NCBI RefSeq assembly: GCF_001613445.1
Contig: NZ_BDCJ01000026.1
Location: 48,546 to 112,545, forward strand
DNA length: 64,000 nt
DNA from: Nocardia grenadensis NBRC 108939
GTDB taxonomy: Bacteria > Actinomycetota > Actinomycetes > Mycobacteriales > Mycobacteriaceae
Reading direction: 5' to 3'
The notes under the pieces are model-generated. The model saw nothing but the letters and a program-made list of their open reading frames with translations. It did not search any database and was not told the DNA's origin. This document shows, piece by piece, positions 50,746 to 59,109 of this stretch. The position numbers and the translations under genes were made by a program. The first letter of the stretch is position 1. Each line of letters opens with the position of its first letter.

Positions 50746-51891
50746 TCAGCTGGTGGAGGCGGTGGCGAACGGGGTTCCGGTGGCCGCGACGGGCCGGTCG
50801 ACCGGTCGGCGCCACAGGCCCTTCTTCTCCAGGATCGGCAGCACACCCTCGCCGAACCAGTACGCCTCCTCGACGTGCGGGTAGCCGGACAGGATGAAGT
50901 GGGTGAGACCCAGCCGCGAGTATTCGATGAGCCGTTCGGCGACCTCTTCGTGCGAGCCGACGAGCGCGGTGCCCGCCCCGCCGCGGACGAGGCCGACGCC
51001 CGCCCACAGGTTGGGGGCGATCTCGAGGCGGTCGGTGCGGCCGCCGTGCAGTTCGAGCATGCGGCGCTGGCCCTCGGATTCGCTCTGCGCGAGGTTGGCC
51101 TGTACGCGTTCGATATCGGCCGGGTCGATGCCCTGGAGCAGGCGGTCGGCTTCGGCCCAGGCGGCTTCGGAGGTGTCGCGGGTGATGACGTGCAGGCGGA
51201 TGCCGTAGTCGAGGGCGCGGTGGCGTGCGGCGGCGAGGCCGCGGATCCATTCCAGTTTCTTGCCGACCGCGACCAGCGGTTCACCCCAGGTCAGGTACGT
51301 GTCGGCGTACTGGGCGGCGACAGGGCCGGCGGCGGCGGAGGAGCCGCCGAAGAAGACCGGGGGGACCGGGTCGGGGTGGTTGTTGAGCAGGGCGCCTCGG
51401 ACCTGGAGGTGTTTGCCCTCGAAGCTGATCGGCTCCCGCGACTGCCACAGTTCGCGCACGATGTGCAGGAATTCGCCGGTGCGCTCGTAGCGCTGCTCCT
51501 TGTCCAGGAAATCGCCGAAGGCCTGCTGTTCGTGCGGTTCGCCGCCGGTCACCACGTTCAGCAGCAGCCGGCCCCGGGAATGCCGCTGGTAGGTGCCGGC
51601 CATTTGGGCGGCCAGGGTCGGGCTCACCAGGCCGGGCCGGAACGCCACCAGGAACTTGAGGGCCTCGGTGGTTTCCACCAGCATGGCGGTGGCCAGCCAG
51701 GCGTCCTCGCACCAGGCGCCGGTCGGGGTGAGTACCGCCTCGAAACCGTTCTCCTCGGCGGCGCCGGCGATCTGGTTCAGGTAGCGGAGCGAGGCTGGAC
51801 GGTCGCCGGACATGGACGTGCCGTGGCCGCCGGCCATCAGGCCGCGGGAATCGCCGTAGGTGGGTAGGAACCAGTGGAACGACAGACTCAC
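50746..51891 (-). CDS. ssuD: FMNH2-dependent alkanesulfonate monooxygenase-like (SsuD)
   Basis: 381 residues from a GTG at 51891 (VSLSFHWFLPTYGDSRGL) with GAGGAG upstream. It is a luciferase-like TIM barrel: GFEAVLTPTGAWCEDAWLA, FLVAFRPGLVSPTLAAQMA, GRLLLNVVTGGEPHEQQAFG, PPVFFGGSS and LSGYPHVEEAYWFGEGVLP are SsuD features. SsuD releases sulfite from alkanesulfonates using reduced FMN from a partner reductase, which is not in the window. It is divergent from an SfnB/DszC-like flavoprotein, and further sulfone genes follow, so sulfur scavenging is the likely role. Confidence 0.92.
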   Translation of the reverse strand: MSLSFHWFLPTYGDSRGLMAGGHGTSMSGDRPASLRYLNQIAGAAEENGFEAVLTPTGAWCEDAWLATAMLVETTEALKFLVAFRPGLVSPTLAAQMAGTYQRHSRGRLLLNVVTGGEPHEQQAFGDFLDKEQRYERTGEFLHIVRELWQSREPISFEGKHLQVRGALLNNHPDPVPPVFFGGSSAAAGPVAAQYADTYLTWGEPLVAVGKKLEWIRGLAAARHRALDYGIRLHVITRDTSEAAWAEADRLLQGIDPADIERVQANLAQSESEGQRRMLELHGGRTDRLEIAPNLWAGVGLVRGGAGTALVGSHEEVAERLIEYSRLGLTHFILSGYPHVEEAYWFGEGVLPILEKKGLWRRPVDRPVAATGTPFATASTS

Positions 51892-52082
51892 CGGAAATCT
51901 CCTCGAGGGGCTCTGGGACGGACAGTGCGGTGGCCGAGCTCCTCGCCGGGCCGATCTGTGATCCTGACCGGCACCGGGCGCGGTGTCACCGGTTGGAATC
52001 GGCGGGATTTTTTGCCGCGAATATTTCGATCCGGCTGCGTGTAACCGGTGAGGGGAGTGCGGGGGTCGGTGATCGTGGATTG

Positions 52083-53300
52083 ATGACTTCCACGGCACAA
52101 GCTGTCTCCGATACCGATCTGGACGCGGTGTTCGCGCCGATCTACGCCGATATCGCGGCGGGCGCGGTCGAGCGCGAGATCGACCGCCGGCTCGCCCACG
52201 ACGAAGTGCGCCGGTTACGCGCGGCGCGGTTCGGCGCGCTGCGGGTGCCGGTCGAATACGGCGGGTACGGCGCGAGTGTGCGACAGCTGTTCCGGCAGCT
52301 GATCGAACTGGCCGCCGCCGAGTCGAACCTGCCGCAGGCGCTGCGGGTGCATTTCGTGTTCGTGGAGGACCAGTTGCTCGCCGAGGCGGGTCCGGCGCGT
52401 GCGGAGTGGTTACGCAAGATCACGCAGGGGACGCTGGTCGGGAATGCGATCACCGAGCCCGGCGTGGGCGCGGTGGACCGGTACCGCACCCGGCTGACGC
52501 AGTCCGGGGACGGCTGGGTGCTCAACGGCACGAAGTACTACAGCACCGGATCGTTGTACGCCGACCACATCCTGGTCGCCGCGGACCGGGACGGGGAACG
52601 GGTCGGGGTGCTGGTGGATGCCGAGGCCGAGGGGGTGCGCCAACACGACGATTGGGACGGTTTCGGGCAGCGGCTGACCGCCAGCGGCACCACCGAGTTC
52701 ACCGATGTCGCCATAGCGCCGGACCGCGTGCTGGGTCCCGGATACGGGGCCGCGGGGGCCACCTATTCGACCTCCTACCTGCAGTTGGTCCAGCTCGCGG
52801 TGCTGGCCGGTATCGCGCAGCGGGCCGAACGCGACACCCGCGAATGGGTGGCCGCCCGCCGCCGCGGCTACACCCATTCCGCGGCCGATCTGCCCCGCCA
52901 CGATCCGCTGGTGCAGCAGGTGATCGGCCGTTTGTCGGCGGCGGCGTTCGGTGCCCGCGCCGGCGTGCTGGCGGTCGCCGATGTCCTCGACGAGGTGCTC
53001 GCGGCCGGAGCCACCGAGGAGCAGGGCTTGATCGATGCCGAACTGGCGGCGGCCCAGGCACAGCTCGGTGTGATCGATACCGTGCTGGCCGCCACGACGC
53101 AGCTGTTCGAGGTGGGTGGCGCGTCCATCACCTCGGAGGGGCTGCGGCTGGACCGGCACTGGCGTAATGCGCGCACCATCTCGGTGCACAACCCGGCCAT
53201 CCAGAAGGCCCGGGCCATCGGTGACCACCTGCTGAACGGCACTGCGCTGCCGTTCGCCTGGAGCGCGGGCGAGCGTAGGCCGGTGGATGGGCCGGTGTGA
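52083..53300 (+). CDS. Acyl-CoA-dehydrogenase-fold flavoprotein (SfnB/DszC-like)
   Basis: 405 residues from ATG 52083 (MTSTAQAVSDTDLDAVF). Segments LRVPVEYGGYGASVRQLF, GNAITEPGVGAVDRYRT, GTKYYSTGSLYADHI, DDWDGFGQRLTASGTTEF and LDRHWRNARTISVHNPAIQK match the DszC/SfnB group. These proteins have the acyl-CoA dehydrogenase fold but act as flavin-dependent monooxygenases on sulfur compounds or as sulfone-metabolism proteins. It is a clear paralogue of the protein at 57760 (KYYCTGSLFADFL, DDWNGFGQRTTGSGT). Confidence 0.88.
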   Translation: MTSTAQAVSDTDLDAVFAPIYADIAAGAVEREIDRRLAHDEVRRLRAARFGALRVPVEYGGYGASVRQLFRQLIELAAAESNLPQALRVHFVFVEDQLLAEAGPARAEWLRKITQGTLVGNAITEPGVGAVDRYRTRLTQSGDGWVLNGTKYYSTGSLYADHILVAADRDGERVGVLVDAEAEGVRQHDDWDGFGQRLTASGTTEFTDVAIAPDRVLGPGYGAAGATYSTSYLQLVQLAVLAGIAQRAERDTREWVAARRRGYTHSAADLPRHDPLVQQVIGRLSAAAFGARAGVLAVADVLDEVLAAGATEEQGLIDAELAAAQAQLGVIDTVLAATTQLFEVGGASITSEGLRLDRHWRNARTISVHNPAIQKARAIGDHLLNGTALPFAWSAGERRPVDGPV

Positions 53301-53446
53301 CGCGAGCTTCCGCGACGTGCGGGCCGACAGATTCCTGGAGAGTTACCGGTCGGGGACTGCGAGGTGGACGGTGGCGGAGTCCCGTCGGTGGGTTCGTCGA
53401 CAGCGCGTCCGCCGGGACCGACTGTGTCGACACGCTGGACGGCAAC

Positions 53447-53944
53447 TCAGTCGAAGCTGTCGTCCTCGGGAGGCCGCTGGGCGTGCGAGCGGTTGCGGAC
53501 GAGCTTGCCGACGGCCGCGGCGGCGGCCGCTCCGATCGCGCCGCCGACGACCGCGCCCAGCAGGCTTTGCGGCAACGAGTCCGAAGGCAGTGTGCGCCAG
53601 AGGTAAACGCCCAGCCATGCGGCCACCAGCGGATAGGTGGTGGCGTAGGCGATCCGTTTGCGCCGCGCCGGGAAGCCTTTTAGCACTGTCTGCATATCGA
53701 TGCCGCGCCGGGCGCAGTAGCGGAACAGCAGTAGCGTCGTGACTCCGGGGAGCGCGAAGATCAGTAGCGATACCAAGGTGGCGTCCAGTATCGCCGCGAC
53801 GATGGCGATGAGATAGCAGCCGTAGATCGTCGCGCACAGGGCCAGCGTCGAGCCCCGGTAGAATTCCTCGCGGGCCCGCTCGTCGCCCCAGGCCGGCTCG
53901 TCGGCCGCTAGGAAGATGTCTTCGAATGCAGTAGTGCGGGCCAC
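53447..53944 (-). CDS. Small membrane protein coupled to an XRE regulator
   Basis: 165 residues from a GTG at 53944 with GGAGG just upstream, overlapping the regulator's 3' end by 37 bp. TM helices: TLALCATIYGCYLIAIVAAI, LVSLLIFALPGVTTLLLF, YPLVAAWLGVYLWRTL and a Gly/Ala-rich LLGAVVGGAIGAAAAAAVGK. HTH plus small membrane protein pairs of this kind (YozG/DUF2178-like) are common in Gram-positive bacteria. The membrane partner may sense something and control the regulator; its function is unproven. Confidence 0.8.
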   Translation of the reverse strand: MARTTAFEDIFLAADEPAWGDERAREEFYRGSTLALCATIYGCYLIAIVAAILDATLVSLLIFALPGVTTLLLFRYCARRGIDMQTVLKGFPARRKRIAYATTYPLVAAWLGVYLWRTLPSDSLPQSLLGAVVGGAIGAAAAAAVGKLVRNRSHAQRPPEDDSFD

Positions 53945-54189
53945 GTCGCCTCCATGTCCTCGGTCCAGAAGATGTCTTCGACCGTCGTTCCCAGCGCACG
54001 GGCGATTCGCAATGCGAGATAGACGCTCGGCGCGTAGTCGCCCTGTTCGATCGAGATCACGGTTTGCCGGCTGACGCCGACGGTTGTCGCCAGATTCGCC
54101 TGCGTCATCCGGCGCTCGCGCCGTCGCGTGCGTACCGGGTGCTCGGGCTGATCGCTGACCACGAAGAAGATGTTAAGTTTCTTTGACAT
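53908..54189 (-). CDS. XRE-family HTH regulator (YozG-like)
   Basis: 93 residues from ATG 54189 (MSKKLNIFFVV); GTGs at 54162 and 54135 are alternative starts. Residues ~26-75 are a Cro/CI helix-turn-helix: RRMTQANLATTVGVSRQTVI, SIEQGDYAPSVYLALRIARA and GTTVEDIFW, which is typical of YozG-type regulators. The predicted ATG lies inside a 33-bp near-perfect palindrome, so the protein probably represses its own gene. The membrane protein gene overlaps its 3' end. Confidence 0.88.
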   Translation of the reverse strand: MSKKLNIFFVVSDQPEHPVRTRRRERRMTQANLATTVGVSRQTVISIEQGDYAPSVYLALRIARALGTTVEDIFWTEDMEATWPALLHSKTSS

Positions 54190-54207
54190 GAAATGTCAAA
54201 GAAACTT
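54175..54207. promoter_or_regulatory. 33-bp palindrome over the XRE regulator start
   Basis: Arms AAGTTTCTTTGACAT (54175-54189) and ATGTCAAAGAAACTT (54193-54207) are perfect 15-bp complements around GAA. The reading-strand ATG is 54187-54189, within the left arm. The region is strikingly AT-rich for this genome and includes TTTGACAT. It is a strong autoregulatory operator candidate; a hairpin in the mRNA leader is the alternative. Confidence 0.7.
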
Positions 54208-54540
54208 GTCATCGACTGGTCCGGTGGCGCCGGGTCGGAGGTCGCGTCGGGGCTGGGCGACGATTCGGCGCCCGAGCGGTGACCGCGCGAAGATGTCGGC
54301 GATGGATTCGGGTATGTGCCGGGGGTATGTCCCGCGCTGTTCGAGCGGGGCCGGGTTTCCGTGTGAGCATCCAGGCGCTCGTTATCGACTGGTTGGGCCC
54401 GGTTTCGAGACGGCGGCCGACACGAGCCCCCTCGGGGCGTCTGCACCACCGGGCCCAGATCAGCCGGTCCGGCAATAGAGACCGGTCCGGTTCAGCCTCC
54501 GGACAGCGACCGCGCGAAGACCTCGGCGACCGATACCGGC

Positions 54541-54699
54541 CCGGTTCACCTCGGTCAGACTGTGATAGATCAGCGCACTCGGATTGGCGGCGTTGGCGAT
54601 CCGGTCGGCTTCGCCGTACAGCAGAGCGGCGGCCTGCGCGGTGAGCTGCCGATACCCCTCGGCGCGGTCACCGATCGGCGGGACGAGGTCGAAGGCCAT
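54541..54699 (-). pseudogene. Truncated free-methionine-(R)-sulfoxide reductase (GAF) gene
   Basis: The first ~53 codons from ATG 54699 (MAFDLVPPIGDRAEGYRQL) are a fRMsr N-terminus: LTAQAAALLYGEADRIANAA followed by NPSALIYHSLTEVN. In intact enzymes NWAGFY follows; here it is NRAGIG, and the rest is Arg/Leu-rich and ends 26 codons later. The GAF core and its redox Cys residues are missing, so the gene is a 5' fragment. fRMsr repairs oxidised free methionine. Confidence 0.72.
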
Positions 54700-54849
54700 G
54701 CACCGGATGGTAGAGCGGCCCGGGCCCGCCCGGTTCCGCGGAAACCGTCGATGGTGTCACGAAAAGCACTGCGGTGCGGTGCGGTTCGGCATCAACTCGC
54801 GGTGAGTGTAATAGTGCAGCGCGGCCGCTGTGATCGTGACCATGGCGCT

Positions 54850-56223
54850 ATGACAACACAGCACACCTCCCACCGTAAGGCCGCCGTGATCGGGGCCGGG
54901 CAGACTGGCGTGACCGCGGCACTCGGCCTGCTCGACGCCGGGTTCACGGTCACCATCTACAGCGACAAGGACCAGCGCGAGCTGCGCGACAAGGTACCGG
55001 CCACCGGTACCGCGCTGATCTTCGGTGAGGCCCAGGCCGCCGAAGCGGCGCTCGGACTGCCCACCTATCTCGACCGCGCTCCGCTGCACAGCGGCCTCAC
55101 GGTCCGTATCGCCGATGGTGGCGAGGAACTGATCGCCTTCGACGGCGCGTTCGACGGTTTCCACGGTCTCGCGGTGGACACCCGGCTCAAGGCCGACGAA
55201 CGGCTCACCACCTTCCTGGAGCGCGGCGGCCGGTTCGTCGTCGACCCGGTGACCCCGGAACGGCTCGATCCGATCGCCGCCGACAATGATCTGACGCTGG
55301 TCGCGACCGGCCGGGGCGGCCTGTCCCAGCTGTTCGAGGTGGACGAGGCCCGTACCGTTTACGACGCGCCCCAGCGCAGCCTGCTGACCGTCACCGTGAG
55401 CGGTCTCCCGCACGACGAGTCGGTATTCGCCCACCGCAGCCCGGCCGGCGGCGGCCGCAGCGGTTTCTCCATCGTCGCCGAGGAAGGTGAGGCCTGGTGG
55501 GGGCCGTATCTGCACAAGGACGCCGGGCCGACCTGGGCGTTCCTGGGCTGGGCCAGGCCGGGCGGCGACTGGGAGAAGCGGTTCGCGGCCGCCGATTCGG
55601 CGGAATCGGCGCACCGGATCGTCACCGATCTCTACCGCGACCACCTCGACTGGGACCTGCCGGAAGTCCTCGCCACGAAGGTGCTCGCCGAGGATCCGCA
55701 CTCGTGGTTGAAGGGTGCGGTGCGGCCGCTGTTCCGGCGCGGGGTCGGGCACACCGCGGGCGGACATCCGGTGGCGGCGCTGGGCGATACGGCCGTGGCC
55801 TACGACCCGATCGCCGGGCAGGGGGCACAGAGCGGGCTCATCCAGGCACAACGCCTGGTCGCCGCGGCGGCCACGCACGACGGTGCCTTCGACGACGCCT
55901 GGATCACCGCGCAGTACCAGGCGTTTCTCGAGGCCCGCGCCGAGGACGCCGCCAAGGTCACCCGGCTGTTCCTCGGCGACCCCGAGTTCGCCGAGATCGG
56001 CGGCCAGTTCTTCGGCGCGGCGGCGGCCGACCCCCGTTTCGCGTCGGCGCTCGTGGGCACACTGCACCGCCCGCAAGCGGCGCGCCCGGTGCACTCGGTG
56101 GCGGACGCGCACCAGCTCATCGCCCAGGTCACCGGCGAGGACGCGGCCGAGGTGCTGGGCAGGTTCCGGCCCGCCGGGCGGTTCAGCAGGTCGCAGTACA
56201 GCGGAGCCGCCGCCACCGCCTGA
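54850..56223 (+). CDS. Styrene/indole monooxygenase-like FAD oxygenase
   Basis: 457 residues from ATG 54850 (MTTQHTSHRKAAVIG). FAD-binding GAGQTGVTAALGLLDAGF lies near the N-terminus. Other features are VPATGTALIFGEAQAAE, LTLVATGRGGLSQLFEVD, and the FAD-pyrophosphate region VAALGDTAVAYDPIAGQGAQ. This is the two-component styrene monooxygenase StyA/IndA type, which epoxidises aryl alkenes or sulfoxidises thioethers using reduced FAD from a separate reductase. No reductase is adjacent. Its place between SfnB-like and SfnG genes suggests an S-oxygenation role, but this is inference. No strong ribosome site is visible. Confidence 0.88.
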   Translation: MTTQHTSHRKAAVIGAGQTGVTAALGLLDAGFTVTIYSDKDQRELRDKVPATGTALIFGEAQAAEAALGLPTYLDRAPLHSGLTVRIADGGEELIAFDGAFDGFHGLAVDTRLKADERLTTFLERGGRFVVDPVTPERLDPIAADNDLTLVATGRGGLSQLFEVDEARTVYDAPQRSLLTVTVSGLPHDESVFAHRSPAGGGRSGFSIVAEEGEAWWGPYLHKDAGPTWAFLGWARPGGDWEKRFAAADSAESAHRIVTDLYRDHLDWDLPEVLATKVLAEDPHSWLKGAVRPLFRRGVGHTAGGHPVAALGDTAVAYDPIAGQGAQSGLIQAQRLVAAAATHDGAFDDAWITAQYQAFLEARAEDAAKVTRLFLGDPEFAEIGGQFFGAAAADPRFASALVGTLHRPQAARPVHSVADAHQLIAQVTGEDAAEVLGRFRPAGRFSRSQYSGAAATA

Positions 56224-56644
56224 CCGGCCCACGACCCCGGCGACCCGGCGGCCCAGCCGCCGCCGGGCCGCCGGCTGCGAGCCCGAGTGCCGGATACGGG
56301 TCGCCGGTACTCGGGTGCGGGGTCACCCCGGGCCGGGAGCGCCGGCCCGCCGGTCGTGGCCGGTCCGAACTCGCGCTGCGGGATGTCGTGTTCGGCGGCG
56401 CGGCACCGGTCCCGGCGGCCGGAAGCCGTCCCGGCCGCCGGGACCGGGCGCAACCGGGGATAGGTTCCCGCCGATTCAAACCCTCGTCCACCCGCAACCG
56501 CGCTGGTGGACTGGACTCGCGCCGGTGCGGGGTTGCCGTGCCCGGCGTCCGGACCACAGATGCCGACGGTGAGCAGCGATGAGGCGATACCTCCGCCGGC
56601 GCTGCGGCCTCCGCGGACCGCATCTACCACTCTAGGGAGGCTCG
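56224..56644. other. SfnG promoter region with large hairpin
   Basis: This 421-bp gap contains the 17-bp perfect inverted repeat described separately and extremely GC-rich flanks. The ~190 bp after the hairpin are less structured and presumably hold the sfnG promoter. The ribosome site TAGGGAGG precedes ATG 56645. Confidence 0.4.
56406..56447. terminator. 17-bp perfect hairpin between the StyA-like gene and sfnG
   Basis: CCGGTCCCGGCGGCCGG (56406-56422) and its exact complement (56431-56447) flank an 8-nt loop. It lies 183 bp after the upstream stop with no T-run, so it may be a terminator, a regulator site or an mRNA-stabilising structure. Confidence 0.45.
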
Positions 56645-57763
56645 ATGAGTACCGAGCAGATCACCGACCGGATCCGGTTCGCCTACTGGGTACCCAATGT
56701 CAGCGGCGGTCTGGTGACCAGTGATATCGAACAGCGCACCGGCTGGGATTTCGAGTACAACAAGAAACTCGCCCAGACCGCCGAACGTAACGGTTTCGAC
56801 TACGCGCTTTCCCAGGTCCGCTACACCGCTTCCTACGGCGCGGAGTTCCAGCACGAATCCACCTCGTTCAGCCTGGCGTTGCTCGGCGCCACCGAACGGC
56901 TGAAGGTGATCGCGGCGGTCCATCCCGGCCTGTGGCATCCCGCCGTACTCGCCAAATTCGGTGCCACCGCCGACCATTTGTCGGGTGGGCGGTTCGCCAT
57001 CAATGTGGTCTCGGGCTGGTTCGCCGGGGAGTTCACCGCGCTGGGGGAGCCGTGGCTCGAACACGACGAGCGCTACCGGCGCAGCGCGGAGTTCCTGGAA
57101 GTGATCCGCAAGATCTGGACCGAGGACAACGTGAATTACGGCGGCGATTTCTACCGCATCCGCGATTTCACTCTGAAGCCCAAACCGCTCAATACGCCCG
57201 AACGCCCGAACCCCGAACTGTTCCAGGGCGGTAACTCCAGCGCGGCCCGCCGCAACGGCGGACGCCACGCGGACTGGTACTTCTCCAACGGCAAGGATTT
57301 CGACGGCGTCACCGAACAACTCGACGATCTGCGGGCAGTCGCCCGGGCCCACGACCGCGAAGTGAAGTTCGGCCTGAACGGATTCATCATCGCCCGCGAT
57401 ACCGAGCGCGAGGCCCACGACACCCTCCGCGAGATCATCGACAAGGCCGACAAGCCGGCGGTCGAGGGTTTCCGGGACGCCGTGCAACAGGCCGGGGCCG
57501 CCACCCCGGACGGCAAGGGCATGTGGGCGGATTCGGGTTTCGAGGATCTGGTCCAGTACAACGACGGGTTCCGGACCAAGCTGATCGGGACGCCCGAACA
57601 GATCGCCGGGCGGATTGTCGCCTACCGCGAACTGGGTGTGGACCTGATCCTGGGCGGGTTCCTGCATTTCCAGGAGGAGATCGAGTACTTCGGCGCCAAG
57701 GTGCTGCCGCTGGTGCGCGAACTGGAGGCCGCGCGACGCCCCGCCGCGGTAGCGGGGCGATGA
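56645..57763 (+). CDS. sfnG: FMNH2-dependent dimethyl sulfone monooxygenase
   Basis: 372 residues with ribosome site GGGAGG. The N-terminal RIRFAYWVPNVSGGLVTSDI, followed by QRTGWDFEYNKKLAQTAERN, is diagnostic of SfnG. VIAAVHPGLWHPAVLAKFGA, GRFAINVVSGWFAGEFTALG and ELFQGGNSSAARRNG complete the luciferase-like fold. SfnG converts dimethyl sulfone to methanesulfinate with reduced FMN. Its stop overlaps the start of an SfnB-like gene (ATGA), so the two are co-translated. The SsuD-like protein at 50746 could take the sulfonate products further to sulfite. Confidence 0.95.
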   Translation: MSTEQITDRIRFAYWVPNVSGGLVTSDIEQRTGWDFEYNKKLAQTAERNGFDYALSQVRYTASYGAEFQHESTSFSLALLGATERLKVIAAVHPGLWHPAVLAKFGATADHLSGGRFAINVVSGWFAGEFTALGEPWLEHDERYRRSAEFLEVIRKIWTEDNVNYGGDFYRIRDFTLKPKPLNTPERPNPELFQGGNSSAARRNGGRHADWYFSNGKDFDGVTEQLDDLRAVARAHDREVKFGLNGFIIARDTEREAHDTLREIIDKADKPAVEGFRDAVQQAGAATPDGKGMWADSGFEDLVQYNDGFRTKLIGTPEQIAGRIVAYRELGVDLILGGFLHFQEEIEYFGAKVLPLVRELEAARRPAAVAGR

Positions 57764-58974
57764 CCGCCGTCGGGGCCGCCCGGATCGCCTCGGCCGAGCA
57801 GGCGCGTGCCGTCGCCGCGGAACTGGCGGCCGAGTTCGCGCTGGGTGCCGCGGACCGTGACCGGGAGCGCGCGCTGCCCTTCGCCGAAGTACGCGAACTG
57901 GCGGCCGCCGGGCTGCTGGCGGTGACGGTGCCCGCGGATCTCGGGGGCGCCGATCTGCCGCCCAGCGAGCTCGCGGAGGTGATACGGCTGCTCGCGGTCG
58001 CCGATCCCAATATCGCCCAGATTCCGCACAGCCACTTCGTCTATGTCAATCTGCTGAAGATCGCCGGATCCGCCGACCAGCGGCGGCGCTATCTGGGCGG
58101 CGTCCTGGACGGTGCTCGGATCGCGAACGCCCAGTCCGAACGCGGTGGCGCGACCGTCGCCGATATCGCCACCACTGTGCGCCCGCTCGGCGGCGGACGG
58201 CAGTTCCGGATCGACGGGGTCAAGTACTACTGCACCGGTTCCCTGTTCGCCGACTTCCTGGCAGTGCTGACCAGGCTGGACGACCCGGACGGCGCTGCCG
58301 GACTGTCGGACGGCCAGTACGTCGCGTTCCTGCCCGCCGACACCCCGGGCGTGCGGATCGTCGACGACTGGAACGGATTCGGTCAGCGCACCACTGGCAG
58401 CGGCACGGTGTCGTTCGAGAACGTGGTGGTCGACCGCGATCAGCTGGTGGCCCGGACCGCCGCTGTCGACCGGCCCACCGCCTACGGTGCCTCCGCGCAG
58501 CTGCTGCACGCGGCGATCGACGCCGGTATCGCCCGCGGTGCGCTCACCGCCGCCGCCGAGTTCGCCCGAGAGAAGAGCCGGCCCTGGTTCGAGGCGCAGG
58601 TGCGCCGGGCGATCGACGATCCGCTGCTCATCCAGCGGTTCGGGGAACTGGCCGTCGCGGTCACCGCGGCCGAGGCCGGGCTCGCGGCCGCGGGGGCGGC
58701 GGTGGACGCCGCGCTGGGTGCGCCGGAACGGGTCGGCGAGGCCTCGCTCGCCGTCGCCACCGCCAAGATCCTGGCCGACCGCGCGGCCACCGAGGTGTCC
58801 GGCGCCCTGTTCGAGGTGAGCGGTACCCGCAGTGCGGCCGACGACCTCAACCTGCACCATTTCTGGCGCAATGCCCGGACCCACACCCTGCACGACCCGG
58901 TCCGCTGGAAATACCAGCACCTCGGCCGAGCCCTGCTGCACGGCAGTCCGCCACCGCTGCACGGTGTGATCTGA
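57760..58974 (+). CDS. sfnB: SfnB family flavoprotein (acyl-CoA dehydrogenase fold)
   Basis: 404 residues from the ATG overlapping the sfnG stop. Family features are LAVTVPADLGGADLPPSEL, ADPNIAQIPHSHFVYVN, ANAQSERGGATVADI, GVKYYCTGSLFADFL, DDWNGFGQRTTGSGT and HHFWRNARTHTLHDPVRWK. SfnB proteins accompany sulfone monooxygenases and are DszC relatives. The exact reaction is unsettled. Its coupling to sfnG supports oxidation of dimethyl sulfide or sulfoxide-type compounds. Confidence 0.9.
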   Translation: MTAVGAARIASAEQARAVAAELAAEFALGAADRDRERALPFAEVRELAAAGLLAVTVPADLGGADLPPSELAEVIRLLAVADPNIAQIPHSHFVYVNLLKIAGSADQRRRYLGGVLDGARIANAQSERGGATVADIATTVRPLGGGRQFRIDGVKYYCTGSLFADFLAVLTRLDDPDGAAGLSDGQYVAFLPADTPGVRIVDDWNGFGQRTTGSGTVSFENVVVDRDQLVARTAAVDRPTAYGASAQLLHAAIDAGIARGALTAAAEFAREKSRPWFEAQVRRAIDDPLLIQRFGELAVAVTAAEAGLAAAGAAVDAALGAPERVGEASLAVATAKILADRAATEVSGALFEVSGTRSAADDLNLHHFWRNARTHTLHDPVRWKYQHLGRALLHGSPPPLHGVI

Positions 58975-58983
58975 GCCGGACGA

Positions 58984-59015
58984 CCGGCCCGGTGGAAGTG
59001 CCCCCGCCGGGCCGG
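58984..59015. terminator. Hairpin after sfnB
   Basis: CCGGCCCGG and its complement CCGGGCCGG form a 9-bp stem with a 14-nt loop, beginning 10 bp after the sfnB stop. It also serves the convergent DJ-1/PfpI gene side. Confidence 0.5.
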
Positions 59016-59109
59016 CCGCGGGTGGCCGAATGCGGGTCGGGCACCCTGGGCGTCCGGTCGGGAAGAGAACGGCGGTGCTACCGCCCGGCCGTCCGGGGGT
59101 GCCGGGCGA

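Noticed and set aside
50466..51284. Long minus-strand frame with repeating SPHARGA/IPACAGST-like motifs
   Set aside because: The motifs are the CRISPR repeat translated, and the rest is a shadow of the SsuD-like gene.
54190..54540. Two similar reverse-strand segments, reading IADIFARS and VAEVFARS, as gene tails
   Set aside because: Only about eight residues are alike and no upstream coding region can be joined to either.
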